Source: Malachius bipustulatus (Eukaryota; Arthropoda; Insecta; Coleoptera; Melyridae). Taken from it: a DNA stretch of 64,000 nucleotides. The position numbers and the translations under genes were made by a program. The notes beneath the pieces were generated by a model, which saw only the letters and a list, made by a program, of their open reading frames with translations, was not told the DNA's origin and did no database searches. The stretch lies in the NCBI GenBank assembly GCA_910589415.1, contig OU342630.1:15719867-15783866 (forward strand), read 5' to 3'. Shown here piece after piece: positions 22,687 through 33,627 of the stretch (positions within the stretch are counted from its first letter, which is position 1; every line of letters starts with the position of its first letter).

Positions 22687-23592
22687 TAGACCAAAGCCTT
22701 GATCGTTTGGAAGGTAAGAGTGTCCAGATACTAAAAACTTATGGTCAATGATGTCAACTTTGTAGTCGCTGGAAAAGGTAATGTAAGTACAAAGGGCAGC
22801 CATTTAAAAATTTCTATTTTGACCCCCGCACTGATCGCTGTACATTATTAACTTTCTTGTGGTAACAAAGTTCTTTATGTAGTGCGCAATGCAAGAACCA
22901 ATTTCCTGGGGACCACGAGATGCGATACTCTCGTCCCACATGTACAAGTGTACCTTGCCAGTTTGAAGATCATGAATCCCGAAACAAAACGTCCAGAGTT
23001 GTCTTTTGTAGTACGCAACTTCTGTTGAAATGATGGGTGTTGCCAATGTTTTCATTAAGTCAAATGAAATTACTGTGAGATCATTGTCCGATTTTGCAGC
23101 TTCAGTGTCGTTTCTCATGCTTTGTCTAGCAGCTTCGGCTTTTCTGTGGTGCAGCTCTTGTTCCACTTTAATTGCTTCACATTCTTGGCCATTTGTAACA
23201 GCTGCCTTAATTTTAATTTCAAATGAATCATATTTGCGACAACTATCGGATAGTGGTGCGTGAAACTTTAAATTAAAATGCTATGAAATTAACTGCAAAC
23301 ACACGCGGTAATATATGCGTCGCAACTGATTCAAACTGAATGCAAAAGCGGCCCAGACGTGGGTTGGGCCAGTCTTGTTTTCGAAAAATGTTAACTTGCT
23401 GTGTGAGCAAAAGTGAATTTATGCGACATCTCGTGGTGAATGATCAAAATAGGCTTGGGCCGGTGTTGCATGATGAAAATAAACTTCATTTTCAGGCCAT
23501 TTTTGCTCTTAACTCAATTTTGAAAAGATTGTGGCTTGGGCCACTTTTGCTCTAAACGCCTCTATAATAGGCATACTCGTATAATAGGCGAT
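21784..23592 (-). mobile_element. TIR DNA transposon carrying a DUF7869-like gene
   Basis: Inverted termini: aggcgtttagcgcaaaagtg (from 21828) and cacttttgctctaaacgcct (to 23561), followed inward by gacccaaacc and ggcttgggcc. Similarity extends outward through attatag, gcct and a cctattata segment, so the real ends lie near 21784 and 23592. The GGCTTGGGCC-like terminal motif recurs inside (22036, 23365, 23452), as expected of subterminal binding sites. The only coding sequence is the disrupted gene at 22163-23266. Target duplication not resolved. Confidence 0.7.
22163..23266 (-). pseudogene. DUF7869-like protein, candidate transposase (broken)
   Basis: I recognise a family of uncharacterised proteins repeated in arthropod and cnidarian genomes (DUF7869, named from memory). 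The readable frame begins near 23266 with a Cys-containing N-terminal segment (PLSDSCRKYD), then a charged helix (QELHHRKAEAARQSM). A strand follows with an Asp (VISFDLMKTLATP), then VAYYKRQLWTF, DESIASRGPQEI and LIMYSDQCGGQNRNF. The two Asp-bearing strands suggest an RNase H-like fold. Next come DHKFLVSGHSYLPND and the C-terminal WLRIQWLRYDKEKP. Damage: a TAA directly after GGQNRNF (22804-22806), a 30-nt A tract coding ten Lys (22654-22683), and a one-base indel at a run of seven A near 22593 that shifts the frame into the last 135 codons. Few lesions imply recent loss. Confidence 0.72.
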
Positions 23593-24171
23593 CGGGTACG
23601 CGATCGGATTGCGCGCTGGGCAGCCACCTTGGCGTTCGCAGTGTTGGTGTCGCTTGACTGTCCTACCAACGGCCATGAGCAAACGGTTCTGTGTAGGTCC
23701 TTGCGTCAATTTACATGAATTGATTCTAAAGATTTATTACTTGAAATGTAATTCAAAAATAGATCCCATTACTTATTGTTTTGCTATTTAGGTTCATTCT
23801 CTTCCTTAATTAATAATCTATCTACTGATTTTTTTATAGTTTTAGCGTTTTTATACTCTTATCTTTATCCGTAATCTCGATGGTACTTGAAACAACATGC
23901 ACCAAAAGTATGCCTATCTAGATGCTGTGTTATTTCCGGGAATCGAATTATTTATTTACAATTTGACAATTAAAATTATAGTTTACGTCCGTAATTAATT
24001 ATAGTGTTCAGTCTCAAAATTATCCTCCTTATCTAATAAAATTACTGGCATTGCTTTATGTATTCATCTTATCTCTATACGCTCGAGATATACCGAAATG
24101 TATGCTTTATTTAGAAGTTTACTTTTGCTACCTTTTCAGTTAATGGTATTTCAGTTAATGGTAACTTATTA
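23593..24171. other. Intergenic, nothing recognised
   Basis: No supported gene or repeat beyond the edge of the neighbouring elements. Confidence 0.5.
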
Positions 24172-24398
24172 AGGAGGTCTAGACAGAGGCAACATAGGGC
24201 GACATCATTGTCAACTTAGTCGAAGTTTGTTTCTTGTAACAAGAAACATGTCGCAAAAATAGGACACCAAGTGTACACATACACGAAACAGCTTTTTATG
24301 AAGTTTCTAGGTTTTATTAAACGTGTCGCAAATATCGGTTACTTAGTGTCTACACAAAAGGGACAAATAATTGTCAATACATGTTTTAACAATGTGGA

Positions 24399-24722
24399 AT
24401 GAGAGTGATGTGTTTAATAGCTGCAGCAGCTTTCGTTGTGTTAAGCAAAAAGAAACGCAAGCGCAAAAAGTGTTGGGTACAGCCTTATTTACAAGAAAGA
24501 GCGCACGGAGGAGGAATAAGTCTCATGGCAAGTTTGATTACCGACGATCAGTTAACTTGCGGTGGTCATTTGAAGAATTTTTTACGAATGTCAAGCAGCG
24601 ACTTTGAGGTTCTTCTCTGTAAAATAGGACCAAATAATTACAAAGGAGGACACAAACTGGATACGTTCAATACCTGCAAAAAAACGTTTGTTGGTTACAT
24701 TAAGGTTCCTGGCCACTACTAG
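24399..24722 (+). pseudogene. Harbinger transposase, N-terminal fragment
   Basis: A 107-codon frame. A short hydrophobic start (LIAAAAFVVL) is followed by a basic run (KKKRKRKK), then CWVQPYLQERAHGG, a Leu/Asp-containing stretch and FLRMSSSDFEVLLCKIGP. That order (basic run, W-V-x-P, then F-x-R-M-S...F-x-x-L-L) is the usual N-terminus of PIF/Harbinger (HARBI1-type) transposases. The family normally continues for about 250 more residues with three catalytic acidic residues; here similarity stops at KIGPNN and the frame ends with TAG five bases before the palindrome. The TIRs and TTA duplication around it agree with the assignment. Confidence 0.72.
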
Positions 24723-24727
24723 TATAT

Positions 24728-25312
24728 ACAGGGTGTACCAGCTCGATTTAGACAACGGTAAGGGCCGTGTAGGTCTCGTCAAGACGAAACGTTTTTTTAT
24801 TTGAAGTTTTTGGATTTGGACCTTCGTTGCGGAAATATGACCGACTTCCGGTTTTTAGTTTTTTGGCTCCAGTTTCGGCATTTTTAGGTTCTCGCCCAAA
24901 CTTAAACTATAGTTTTGGAAACTCCTTAGCTTCAGTTACAACTTTCATATTGAAGTCAAGGTTCTATCTCTGTTGGATTCAAAATCTTAATTTTTCAATT
25001 TGATTCAATTTGAATTGATTCAAAGACTTAAAATTTAAAGTCTTGGACATGTCGCCATTTTGAATCCAACAGAGATAGAACCTTGACTTCAATATGAAAG
25101 TTGTAACTGAAGCTAAGGAGTTTCCAAAACTAGTTTCAGTTTAGGCGAGAACCTCAAAATGCCGAAACTGGAGCAAAAAAACTAAAAACCGGAAGTCGGC
25201 CATATTTCCGCAACGAAGGTCCAAATCCAAAAACTTCAAATAAAAAAACGTTTCGTCTTGACGAGACCTACACGGCCCTTACCGTTGTCTAAATCGAGCT
25301 GGTACACCCTGT
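24728..25312. mobile_element. 585-bp near-perfect palindrome, ACAGGGTGTACC ends
   Basis: acagggtgtaccagctcgat at 24728 pairs with atcgagctggtacaccctgt ending at 25312. The arms are almost complete to the centre near 25020, with a few mismatches (for example cataggttc/aacctc). Flanked by AT on both sides. No coding capacity. Inserted in the PIF/Harbinger element. Confidence 0.88.
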
Positions 25313-25588
25313 ATAATTGAATATAAATAATAGAAATCGACTAGTAACTGCAAGTACACAAACTGTCCACACAAACGAAACAAAAGTTGCAAGTCGCGTC
25401 TTGTCGACGTCTGTTTCTCGATTTCCTTGGAAGTTACCGCTCGGCAAGAGAAACACGCGACACAGAGAAACATTGGTCATCGCGACATGAGCAACCAGAA
25501 ACACTCGGCAACAAGCGGCAACTTTGTTTCTAGAAACTAGTCATCAATGACAAAAGTTGCTGATTGTTGCCTCTGTCTGGACAAGGCT

Positions 25589-27924
25589 TTAGATTATTCT
25601 TTATAACGAAACTCTTCGTTATAAGTAATTGATAAAGATTTGATAACTTCTCTAATAATCCTCTTAGACCATTGTGCCGATGTTCTAATAAGAGTCAAAG
25701 GTATGAACATACTCATTATTAATTTTCTTTTATTCTTTTTTTATTTCTGAATTTGGTCTCATTTCTAAGTTTTTTTTTTGAGAATAATTACGATGTTTAG
25801 TTTTTTAGGATTATTTTGTTTTTGCTATATGGTGATTTTCAACATTTTCTTCATTGCGTTAGAAAGTTGTGATCATTGAAGTGAGTAATACCTATTCATT
25901 GTGACTAGTTTATAATAATATACAGGGTGTCCAAGAAGAAAATTGAGGATCGCTTCCACGTAGCCGAAAACGGTAGGCTAACTAACCATATTTTAGAAGT
26001 GTACCAATTAAATTTACGTATTTTTTGTCATGTGACACAAATCAACCATGTAATTTCACAATTTAATAACTTACACCACAATAATTTAACACACCATTCA
26101 GGGATGTTTTTAATAACTTTAACACCAATTCTGTAATTTTGAAACAACTTCTGATTAAATATCCCTGCTTTGACATTGACAAAATAAATGCCTCATAATT
26201 TATTTTATTTTTTTAACGAACGTTTGTTGATAACAAACCAAAGTGCATTTGTTTAGAATAAAAATTAGCTACTTTTCAAATTTCAGTTTATACCAACTTT
26301 TAAACATACATTTTTACTTGAAAACTCATCGTGAAGCACCGCGTGCATACGAGTATTTCCACAGCAACTATTAAAGAATGACATCCTGATTTTTAGTATT
26401 CGTCAGCTGGAAGACACAAATCCTTGTCAGGCATAGAAATCCCACTTTAAATTCGATGCGAATGCACAATCATGAAATCTCCTTCAGCACAATCATCACT
26501 TATTGGCAGTCAGAAATTCATAGAAAATATTTTACATAAATCTATTTCTTCGCTCGCTTCTGACGTGCATCTGCACATCACATAGCAACTACTTTTTCAC
26601 TCTTATGGTCTATATGAATCTTCTTCAGACGAGTGTAAAAAACAAAGATCGTATCCTTGGCAGAAAATTGTGCCCAGGAGTTACTAACCGAAGTTCTTTC
26701 TTTGCTCTCCCACTCCATTAAGATCGCTCGACAGTAATGACTGTCTATCTATCCAATCTTACAGGGAGAATAAATCAATCGCCTCCAGCTGCAGGTCTTC
26801 GATTATTCTTCTATTTCTGCCAGACTGTTTTGATTTACAGTTATTGCTGCGGATCATTTAATGGGCTATCATTTCATACCATTATCGTTATGTCGTTAAG
26901 CCTTCTCCGCCGTGTGCATTCATCGGGATTTACACGACGCCTAGGTATATCTCAAGAACGATTGCGGCCTTTACTGTCGTCGCTATTCAAATAGCGATCG
27001 AATCAAGTATGCATGTTCACAGTTCGAATAAAGTTTACGTTCCTCGCCACCATCAATAATGTCTCAAAACTTCATCGACTTCATTCGCTATCGCCACTTT
27101 TATTGTTTTTTTTTTTAAGTAAATTTATAAGAAATATAAGAGTCAAACAGCACAATAATATTGGTAATTATTGTCGTTTAGGTCCAATCTGAATTCAAGA
27201 AAAAATAAAGTGAGATTCCAGACCAACAAAATCTATACTAAATGTTTTACCTCGATTGTTTTACTATGAACTCACCGAATAGTCACGGTAATCTCAATAT
27301 TCTTAGAGTTGTGAAAACACTAAATAAAATTTTCTTTGAATCATCGGTTATCGATAATTATCCAAATTTCTCACAGCATTGTGCTTCATATGATTGGTAA
27401 ATATTGGAATACATAAATATTATAATACCTACTCATCAAAATTTCAAATAAGAAGTAGATAAAAATGATTAGGTACGCATCTTTCCTCGATTGAATAAGT
27501 AACCGTGTGCACGATTATTTTCAAATATAAAATTGTTCAATATGGATGGAAATGAAGCTTTCATAGCAGTAAAGCTGAATTTTGTTTTCCGTACAAAACC
27601 TAGAAATTATTTTCTTTTATTTCGCTTCTCTGTAATTTAATTAGACTAATGATAATAATTACAAACTAGGAGTATAAGAGAACTAATGTTTCTGGCAGCA
27701 CTCAACGAAGAGGGAACAGCTAGATGCAATTAAATTTAACTTGGAACGTTCCTAGAAATGGATAATCACCTAAACAGAGTTTACTTCGTATGAATTTTCG
27801 ATGCAGAGGCATTCAAAGAAACCGCCTTTATTTTGTGCCGGCGTCCATTATGTATTAATGTCCAAAAAGTAGTTCAAGCCCCCCGAAAGAAAAACAATCT
27901 TATTCAATATTGATTTTACAATTC
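25589..27924. other. Intergenic with one isolated ACAGGGTGTCC end
   Basis: At 25922 a single acagggtgtccaagaagaaa end occurs with no partner found nearby. An 85-codon frame at 26737-26994 has no recognisable motif. No gene can be supported. Confidence 0.45.
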
Positions 27925-28060
27925 TGCTGCTCCGAAGGGTCCGTCGTGGAGCGCTGTATCTGGTGTAATGTCGATGGGAAACCGTTGGGATTGTTACCGA
28001 ACGGGTGCGAATCCCAGTTTTGCCATGGATGTTTGTGTTTATCTATATGACTATTTATAT
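27925..28060 (+). mobile_element. SINE-like fragment with a tRNA-type B box
   Basis: The segment gggtgcgaatcccagttttg at about 28000 resembles a pol III B box (GGTTCGAATCC) followed by gccatggatgtttgtgttta, a tail type I associate with insect tRNA-derived SINEs. The A box is unclear. Low certainty. Confidence 0.4.
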
Positions 28061-28285
28061 AATTAAAATGTGCCTGTGGCTAAATGAGCTATAGTTCTCG
28101 AGGCCCAAATCACCAGAGTGTATTGGAATTTTAACTAAATGTGAGAAAATTAAATGGTTTATGTGGTCCCAAACACTGAAGCCAGCGGGCTTATTGTATT
28201 TCTCACATTTAGATTTTCCTTGATTAGAGGCGCTCCGTTTCTTTGACAAGGTTCAGCAATTCATTGACAGTCCGCTAATCAAGGT

Positions 28286-29017
28286 CTATTCCGCCAGCTG
28301 GCTCCCGGGACTCTTGCAAGTGCTGCGACACTCGAATATCACATGAGAAGCTGTCTCATCTTCTTCATTGCAGAGTCTAGAAACTGGTTCTTCTCTGTAT
28401 ATCCCCAGCTTATGTATAGGTGTACTCTTAGGTGGCAGTGTCCTGTGAGAAGACCCGACCACCGTTCCGATCTGCATTCTGTTTAGTTGCAGTATCTGTC
28501 TGGCAAGGTTTTGAGAGGGTTCCTTGATCATCACCTTACCATGTTTTTTTCCTGTTATAAGGTTCCAGTGTGCTCTATGTTGGGTTCTTACCCACTGAGC
28601 CACCGCCCCGCGTACAGTGTTCTTTGAGATGCCAAACACTGGTTCGGGCCCAGTGTAATTTGGGTGACCCGGAACCCAAACTAGTGTCACCACGTTGAAA
28701 CTGGCTAAGTCAATGAGGTCTTGCAGGCATTCCCAGACCAGTTTTGATCTGATTTCATAAGTTGCAAGGGCTTTCAGGCTAGCCTGACTGTCGGAGAGGA
28801 TATAGATTTCCCTACCGCGATAGTTCCTTCTGGTATTCTCTCCAACGCATAGCCTATTTGCATTTATTTCAACCTGAAAGATGCTGGCATGAGTCCCCGA
28901 TGGTACGTAAATACTACATCTGGGGATCACCCCATGCACTCCAGCTCCGGTACCTGTCTCTGTCTTTGAGCCGTCTGTATACCAGACCAGCCCTTTTTTC
29001 AAGCACAGGTGTTCCAT
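28286..29017 (-). pseudogene. RNase H domain of non-LTR retrotransposon, copy 1
   Basis: A 243-codon open frame. RNase H motifs: Asp in VWYTDGSKTETGTG (about residue 15), Glu in FQVEINANRL, Asp in YILSDSQASL, and VWVPGHP. It then jumps to NYTGPEPVFG. Copy 2 has a conserved GTPGNEAAD segment at this point, so copy 1 carries an in-frame loss of about 54 bp that removes the fourth acidic motif. After the domain come WVRTQHRAHW and CNEEDETASHVIFEC, a Cys/His cluster typical of the tail of these ORF2 proteins. The frame is open only because the deletion is in phase; the enzyme should be inactive. Confidence 0.82.
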
Positions 29018-29125
29018 TTGTTGCTACTCTTTCCAGTTTATTAGGACCTTAAATTGTTTTACAAAAATGATATCGTAGTACTCATACCATCAGATTGCAT
29101 TTCCAGGATATTGCGATGGTATCAG

Positions 29126-29329
29126 TTATTCTGGAATGCCCGGCTGGCGTGCCTCGCTCTTAATATGAATGTCAAGAGGAGGCAGGTCAAGTATGGCCTC
29201 CAGTGCTGTCGTTGATGTAGTGTTCATGGCTCCCGTGATGCCTAAGCATGCAAGTCTTTGAACACTTTGAATTTTCTTAATGGCTTGTTTCTGGTTGATC
29301 TTTGGCCACCAGACTAGACAGCCAATCAC
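29126..29329 (-). pseudogene. RT C-terminal fragment of the same non-LTR element, copy 1
   Basis: A 67-codon frame (GCLVWWPKINQKQAIKKIQS, then VQRLACLGITGAMNTTSTTA) is the thumb/linker region usually found between RT and RNase H in this group. It ends early after KSEARQPGIPE because of a short deletion relative to copy 2 (which reads SEARLGAYRLK), so it is out of phase with the RNase H part. Confidence 0.75.
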
Positions 29330-29345
29330 CAGAGTCGAGCAACTA

Positions 29346-31189
29346 CGTCTTTTATCTGCGTAATTAAGACCGATGTTCCTTCTTTTCCTTCAATGAATTG
29401 GTTTTGAGTCGAAAAACATCTTACATATAAGGTGATACAAAAATCTACCATTACCGAAAAAAAAATTGTTTTAAGACTATTTTCTATTCCGTAGAATACT
29501 AGTAGGCAACATGAGAAGTAAAGACAGTTGCATGTTTTCCGATATTTTGAGCCATTTCGGGTGTAGTTTGCTTTTAAAATCGAAAATTGCGATTTTCTTT
29601 TATCTATAACTCATAAATTACTGGCTCTAAAATTCAACTGACCATAAAACTGTAAATCGAATTTTATCAGCCAATATGAAAATGTAATAAAATGTAAGAT
29701 GTTATATGTATTGAAAATAAGAAAATTAATTGCAACTTCCGGAAGTTTCTCGAAAACAAGAATATTTTCTTTCGATTCAACCTTATGGAAAACCCTGAAA
29801 AAATATTCTTATTTATTCATACATACCTAGTTACCCATACCTACATATGGCTGAAGCACGTTCATCGTGGAAACCCAGTATAATTATTGTTTTTGTTTTT
29901 TAGTAATAATTTTTTCCCTTAACATGATACAAAAATCCATTACGAATGTAAGCTGGCACATCCGTTAAAAACGCTTTCAAAATATAATTGTATTCTTGGT
30001 TGCCTAATATCATTCAGAACGGTAAAAAAAACCGTTGTAATGGGACGGAGGCATTAGAAGTAAATAATGTTGCATTGACCATAACTCTAATATAGGTACT
30101 GTAAGATTTCAATAGCAACAGATATTGTTGGGTCAGATCTGGATACTGTTTACAGGTTGAAAACATATTTAATTTTGGCATTCGATTTCAACCATCATCT
30201 TATATATGAACTGAAAACATGAAAATTATCTTATGAAGCGGTAATAATTTAGCGTTCGACTGATGGTTAAGAGCACGTTCAAGAGTTAAGACATTATTAT
30301 TACATGCTCTACTAATGTGAATTATCCTTCGCTTCGCTGCTGCTGGAGATCATTCGAGTATGACCAACCAACAGCTTAGATAGACCCATGTAAGCGAGAG
30401 ATCGATTTACATAGCATCACGAATGTTCTTAGCCTTTTTAACAATCGTAAATCAATTGACCTTAAATTATAAATCACGATAAGGGAAATATATCCACTAT
30501 CCACACAAACTGGGAACTATAGAGAGCCGAAATCGAAACGAGCAGAATAAAACTGTTGTAACGAGTTACTTAAAGAATATGATTACCAACGGTGGTTCAG
30601 CAAAAATGTTGCAGCTGACATAGCTGAAGATGACGAACATGCGAAAAACTCCTTTTCTAATTGCGCCCCGTTTTCGAAATTATGTCTAAAAACCGCAGCC
30701 AGACAACAATGTTATCACATCACCTGAACATATCGGCGAATATACATAATACTTTCGATTTGTCAATTCTTTCATGTGTTGATGTGTTCATAAAAACTTC
30801 TGCCACCAGATGATAGCATTTATTATTATTATAGTCAGACTTTGCAGTGTAATCGTTTAGAAAATTTAAGTTTATACATACAGGTGACCCATTTTGATTC
30901 GTCTGGCTGAATAAAACGCGAGGTTGATATTTCCCAGAAAAAAGTACGCCAAAAAATTAGTGTACAAATTCCAGCTTAAATCCTTTAATAAAGTTAAGAA
31001 TTTTCCGGAGTGATATTTCAAGAATATCATACAGAGGATTATGATAAAGCATACATCATACTTGTACTATCCAAGCTCCTTAAAAGCGTAATGGTCCATA
31101 CTTTCCGATTTTATGATATGTTGCGGGATTTTGCAGCACATTAGTTAACAGCTGCTTTTCTATGTATGTAAGAGATAAGAATTTTATAA
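29346..31189. other. Intergenic with relics of the ACAGGGT superfamily
   Basis: 29440-29810 shows degraded similarity to the interiors of the ACAGGGT elements (tctataactcataaattact, gaaaattgcgattttc). The rest has no recognised feature. Confidence 0.4.
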
Positions 31190-31199
31190 TAAAATTGGT

Positions 31200-31375
31200 A
31201 ACATAATTATTGTTAGACAAGAGGCTAGAGTATTGTTAGACAACAATGGCAGTAGGCCATCACCTATATCCACGCACACCGGGGGCCACTACACTTTGTT
31301 ATTTGCATGTGTTTTGGCTGCCTGGGGTGCATCCTAGTCGAGCCCACCGTGCAATTTTTATGTTTATTCATTTTC
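31200..31375 (+). mobile_element. Diverged partial relative of the 17.4-kb retrozyme-like unit
   Basis: Matches 17480-17620 in order: gcacaccggg, ccactacact/gcactgcact, tttggctgcctggggtgcat, gcccaccgtgc. The hammerhead part is absent: the copy stops before it. An attgttagacaa duplication lies at about 31202 and 31227. Confidence 0.6.
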
Positions 31376-31681
31376 ATAATTGTTGTTACACCTAATAGTA
31401 ACCGAAAGTCTTTAATAAATAATTAAATTAGTTATTAATATTAGTAAAACAATTGCAGCGATTGTTTGAAATCTTCTTCATATCTGTTTACATAGTAACA
31501 TGACATGATACAAAACTATTTGTTAAAATTACTTTTTAAGATGAATTTGTCAATATACCGGCAATGAGAAAAGCAAAAGTTAATTATCGACTCGAAAAAT
31601 CTACAAGCCTAGCTATAGAGAAATTATGATGACACTATGACACCAGCTGCAGAATATAGTTACTATAGTAACATACCGCAG

Positions 31682-32880
31682 GAGCCATGAACACTACATC
31701 AACGACAGCACTGAAGGCCATACTTGACCAACCTCCTCTTGACATTCACATAAAGAGCGAGGCACGTTTGGGTGCCTACAGGCTGAAACAAAACCAAAAC
31801 TGGGAAAACCGGGCATTCCAGAATAACTGATACGATCTCAGATCCTATCCTGGAAATGCAATCTGATGGTATGAGTACTACGATATCACTTGTAAAACCA
31901 TATAAGGTCCTAATAGACTGGAAAGAATGGCAACAAATGGACACCTGTGCCTGAAAAAAGGGCTGGTCTGGTACAAGGACGGTTCAAAGACAGAGACAGG
32001 TACCGGAGCTGGAGTGCATGGAGTGGTCCCTAGATGCAGTATTTACGTACCACTGGGGACGCATGCCCAGCATCTTCCAGGCTGAAATAAATGCAATTAG
32101 GCTATGCGTTGGAGAGAATATTGGAAGGAACTATCGAGGTAGGGAAATCTACATCCTCTCCGACATTCAGGCTAGCCTGAGAGCCCTTGCAGCATATGGA
32201 ATCAGATCAAAACTGGTCTGGGGATGCCTGGCAAGACCTAATTCACTTAGCCAGGTGCAACGTGGTGACATTAGCTTGGATTCCGGGTCACCGTGGGACG
32301 CCTGGTAATGAAGCTGCAGATCAACTACCCACGAAAGGCGCTTGGATGAACTACACTGGGCCCGAACCAGTGTTTGGCATCCCGAGGAACACTGTACGCG
32401 GAGCGGTGGCTCAATGGGTAAGAACCCAGCATAAAGCACACTGGAACCGTAGGTATAACAGGAAACAAACATGGTAAGGTGATGATTAAGGCGCCTTCTC
32501 AAACCTCGCCAGACAGGTACTGCAACTAAACAGAATGCAGATCAGAACGGTGGTGGATCTTCTCACAGTACACTGCCACCTAAGAGTACACCTAAGCTGG
32601 GGATATACAGAGAAGAACCAGTTTGTAGACTCTGCAATGAAGAAGATGAGACAGTGTCTCATGTGATATTCGAGTCTCCAGAACTCGCACGAACTCGCTA
32701 TGCGGTCCCACTCAGCCCCGGGAGCCTGCTGGCGGAAAGACCTTGATTAGCGGACTGCTGAACCTTGTCAAAGGAACGGAGCTCTTCTAATCAAGGAAAA
32801 TCTAAATGTGAGAAATACAATAAGCCCGCTGGCTTCAGTGTTTAGGACCACATAAACATCTCTCACATTTAGTTACAATA
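31682..32880 (+). mobile_element. Non-LTR retrotransposon, 5'-truncated, copy 2 (plus)
   Basis: It starts within the RT C-terminal linker (atgaacactacatcaacgac) and runs to the same 3' tail as copy 1 (ctcacatttagttacaatac). It is more frameshifted than copy 1 but keeps the RNase H segment lost there. Confidence 0.78.
31687..32745 (+). pseudogene. RT-linker and RNase H of non-LTR retrotransposon, copy 2
   Basis: Readable in pieces: MNTTSTTALKAIL from 31687; GLVWYKDGSKTETGTGAG near 31961-32010; FQAEINAIRLCVG and EIYILSDIQASLRAL in the frame 32018-32308; then, after a frameshift near 32220, TLAWIPGHRGTPGNEAAD and NYTGPEPVFGIP in the frame 32187-32477. The final part (CNEEDETVSHVIFE) follows further shifts. 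All four RNase H acidic motifs can be found but no single frame spans them. Confidence 0.78.
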
Positions 32881-33387
32881 CCAAATACAAATACCGATGG
32901 TAACATACCAAGTTTCAATCTGTTCAATAAAAGAAGATACTAAAGAACAAAAATCTTTGTAAACTTTCTCGAAATTTCTAGTGACGTATGATGTTTTACG
33001 AAATCAGAAAGTCGCCGTGAGATGTGCTATAATTGCCCTACTTTTGTCCAGTTCAACTAACTCCAAGTTTTAACATTCCCGGGATACTAATGGTAAGCAT
33101 TATTCTCAAATAAATCACCCATATATATCGGCTGTCCAAACAGTAATAAACCCTAAACTCAAGAATAGGTCGTAGGAAAGAAGTAAAAACTTTTTCAAAA
33201 CAACACAAAACTATTTGCTGATATATTTTGGTAATCTTTTCATAATACATTTTTACAAAAAGAGAGCAAATCAATTACAATTTATTTGACTTCAGATCAG
33301 AAAATGCATGGTTGTGTTCCTGTCAGTGAACAGGCGTCTCGCCGACACTATCTTATTTGAATCTAAAAACATCCACGAGAACTTATG
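32881..33387. other. Intergenic, nothing recognised
   Basis: AT-rich; no supported feature. Confidence 0.5.
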
Positions 33388-33624
33388 GGGCCGGTTGTAC
33401 AAACACAAATTAAAAATTTTGAGATAATTACTGATTTTAAATTGTAAATTTTGAAAATATGGCGAATATATTTAATGATTTTTAATTTTTTATCAGTAAT
33501 TAACTCTTCTTAAAAGGAGTAAAACTTATTTTCAGCAATATTAGACCAATATTCTCATAATACAGGGCATTTTAAAATCAGTAATTATCTGAAAATGCTT
33601 AATTTACGTTTGTGCAACCGACCC
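33388..33624. mobile_element. MITE with GGGCCGGTTGTACAAAC ends
   Basis: gggccggttgtacaaacac at 33388 and acgtttgtgcaaccgaccc ending at 33624 are imperfect TIRs. The interior has inverted aattactgattttaaa and ttttaaaatcagtaatt segments. ATG lies on both flanks. A related partial copy is at 58778. Confidence 0.7.
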
Positions 33625-33627
33625 ATG

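Larger units (their letters stand above)
24172..25588 (+). mobile_element. PIF/Harbinger transposon, interrupted
   Basis: Flanked by TTA (24169-24171 and 25589-25591). Ends aggaggtctagacagaggca and tgcctctgtctggacaaggct are imperfect inverted repeats sharing agacagaggcaac. It contains an N-terminal Harbinger transposase fragment (24399-24722). A 585-bp ACAGGGTGT palindrome (24728-25312) is inserted just after that frame. Most of the transposase, including its DDE core, is absent. Confidence 0.72.
28090..29345 (-). mobile_element. Non-LTR retrotransposon, 5'-truncated, copy 1 (minus)
   Basis: Homologous in inverted orientation to 31682-32880. It keeps the C-terminus of the RT region, an RNase H domain and a 3' untranslated region that includes the gattttccttgattag and ctcacatttag motifs. 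RNase H next to RT suggests the I/LOA/R1-type group; the clade is not resolved. Confidence 0.78.

Noticed and set aside
26737..26994. 85-codon plus-strand frame as a small secreted or membrane protein
   Set aside because: The hydrophobic middle is not a clear signal peptide and no conserved family or supporting context is visible.
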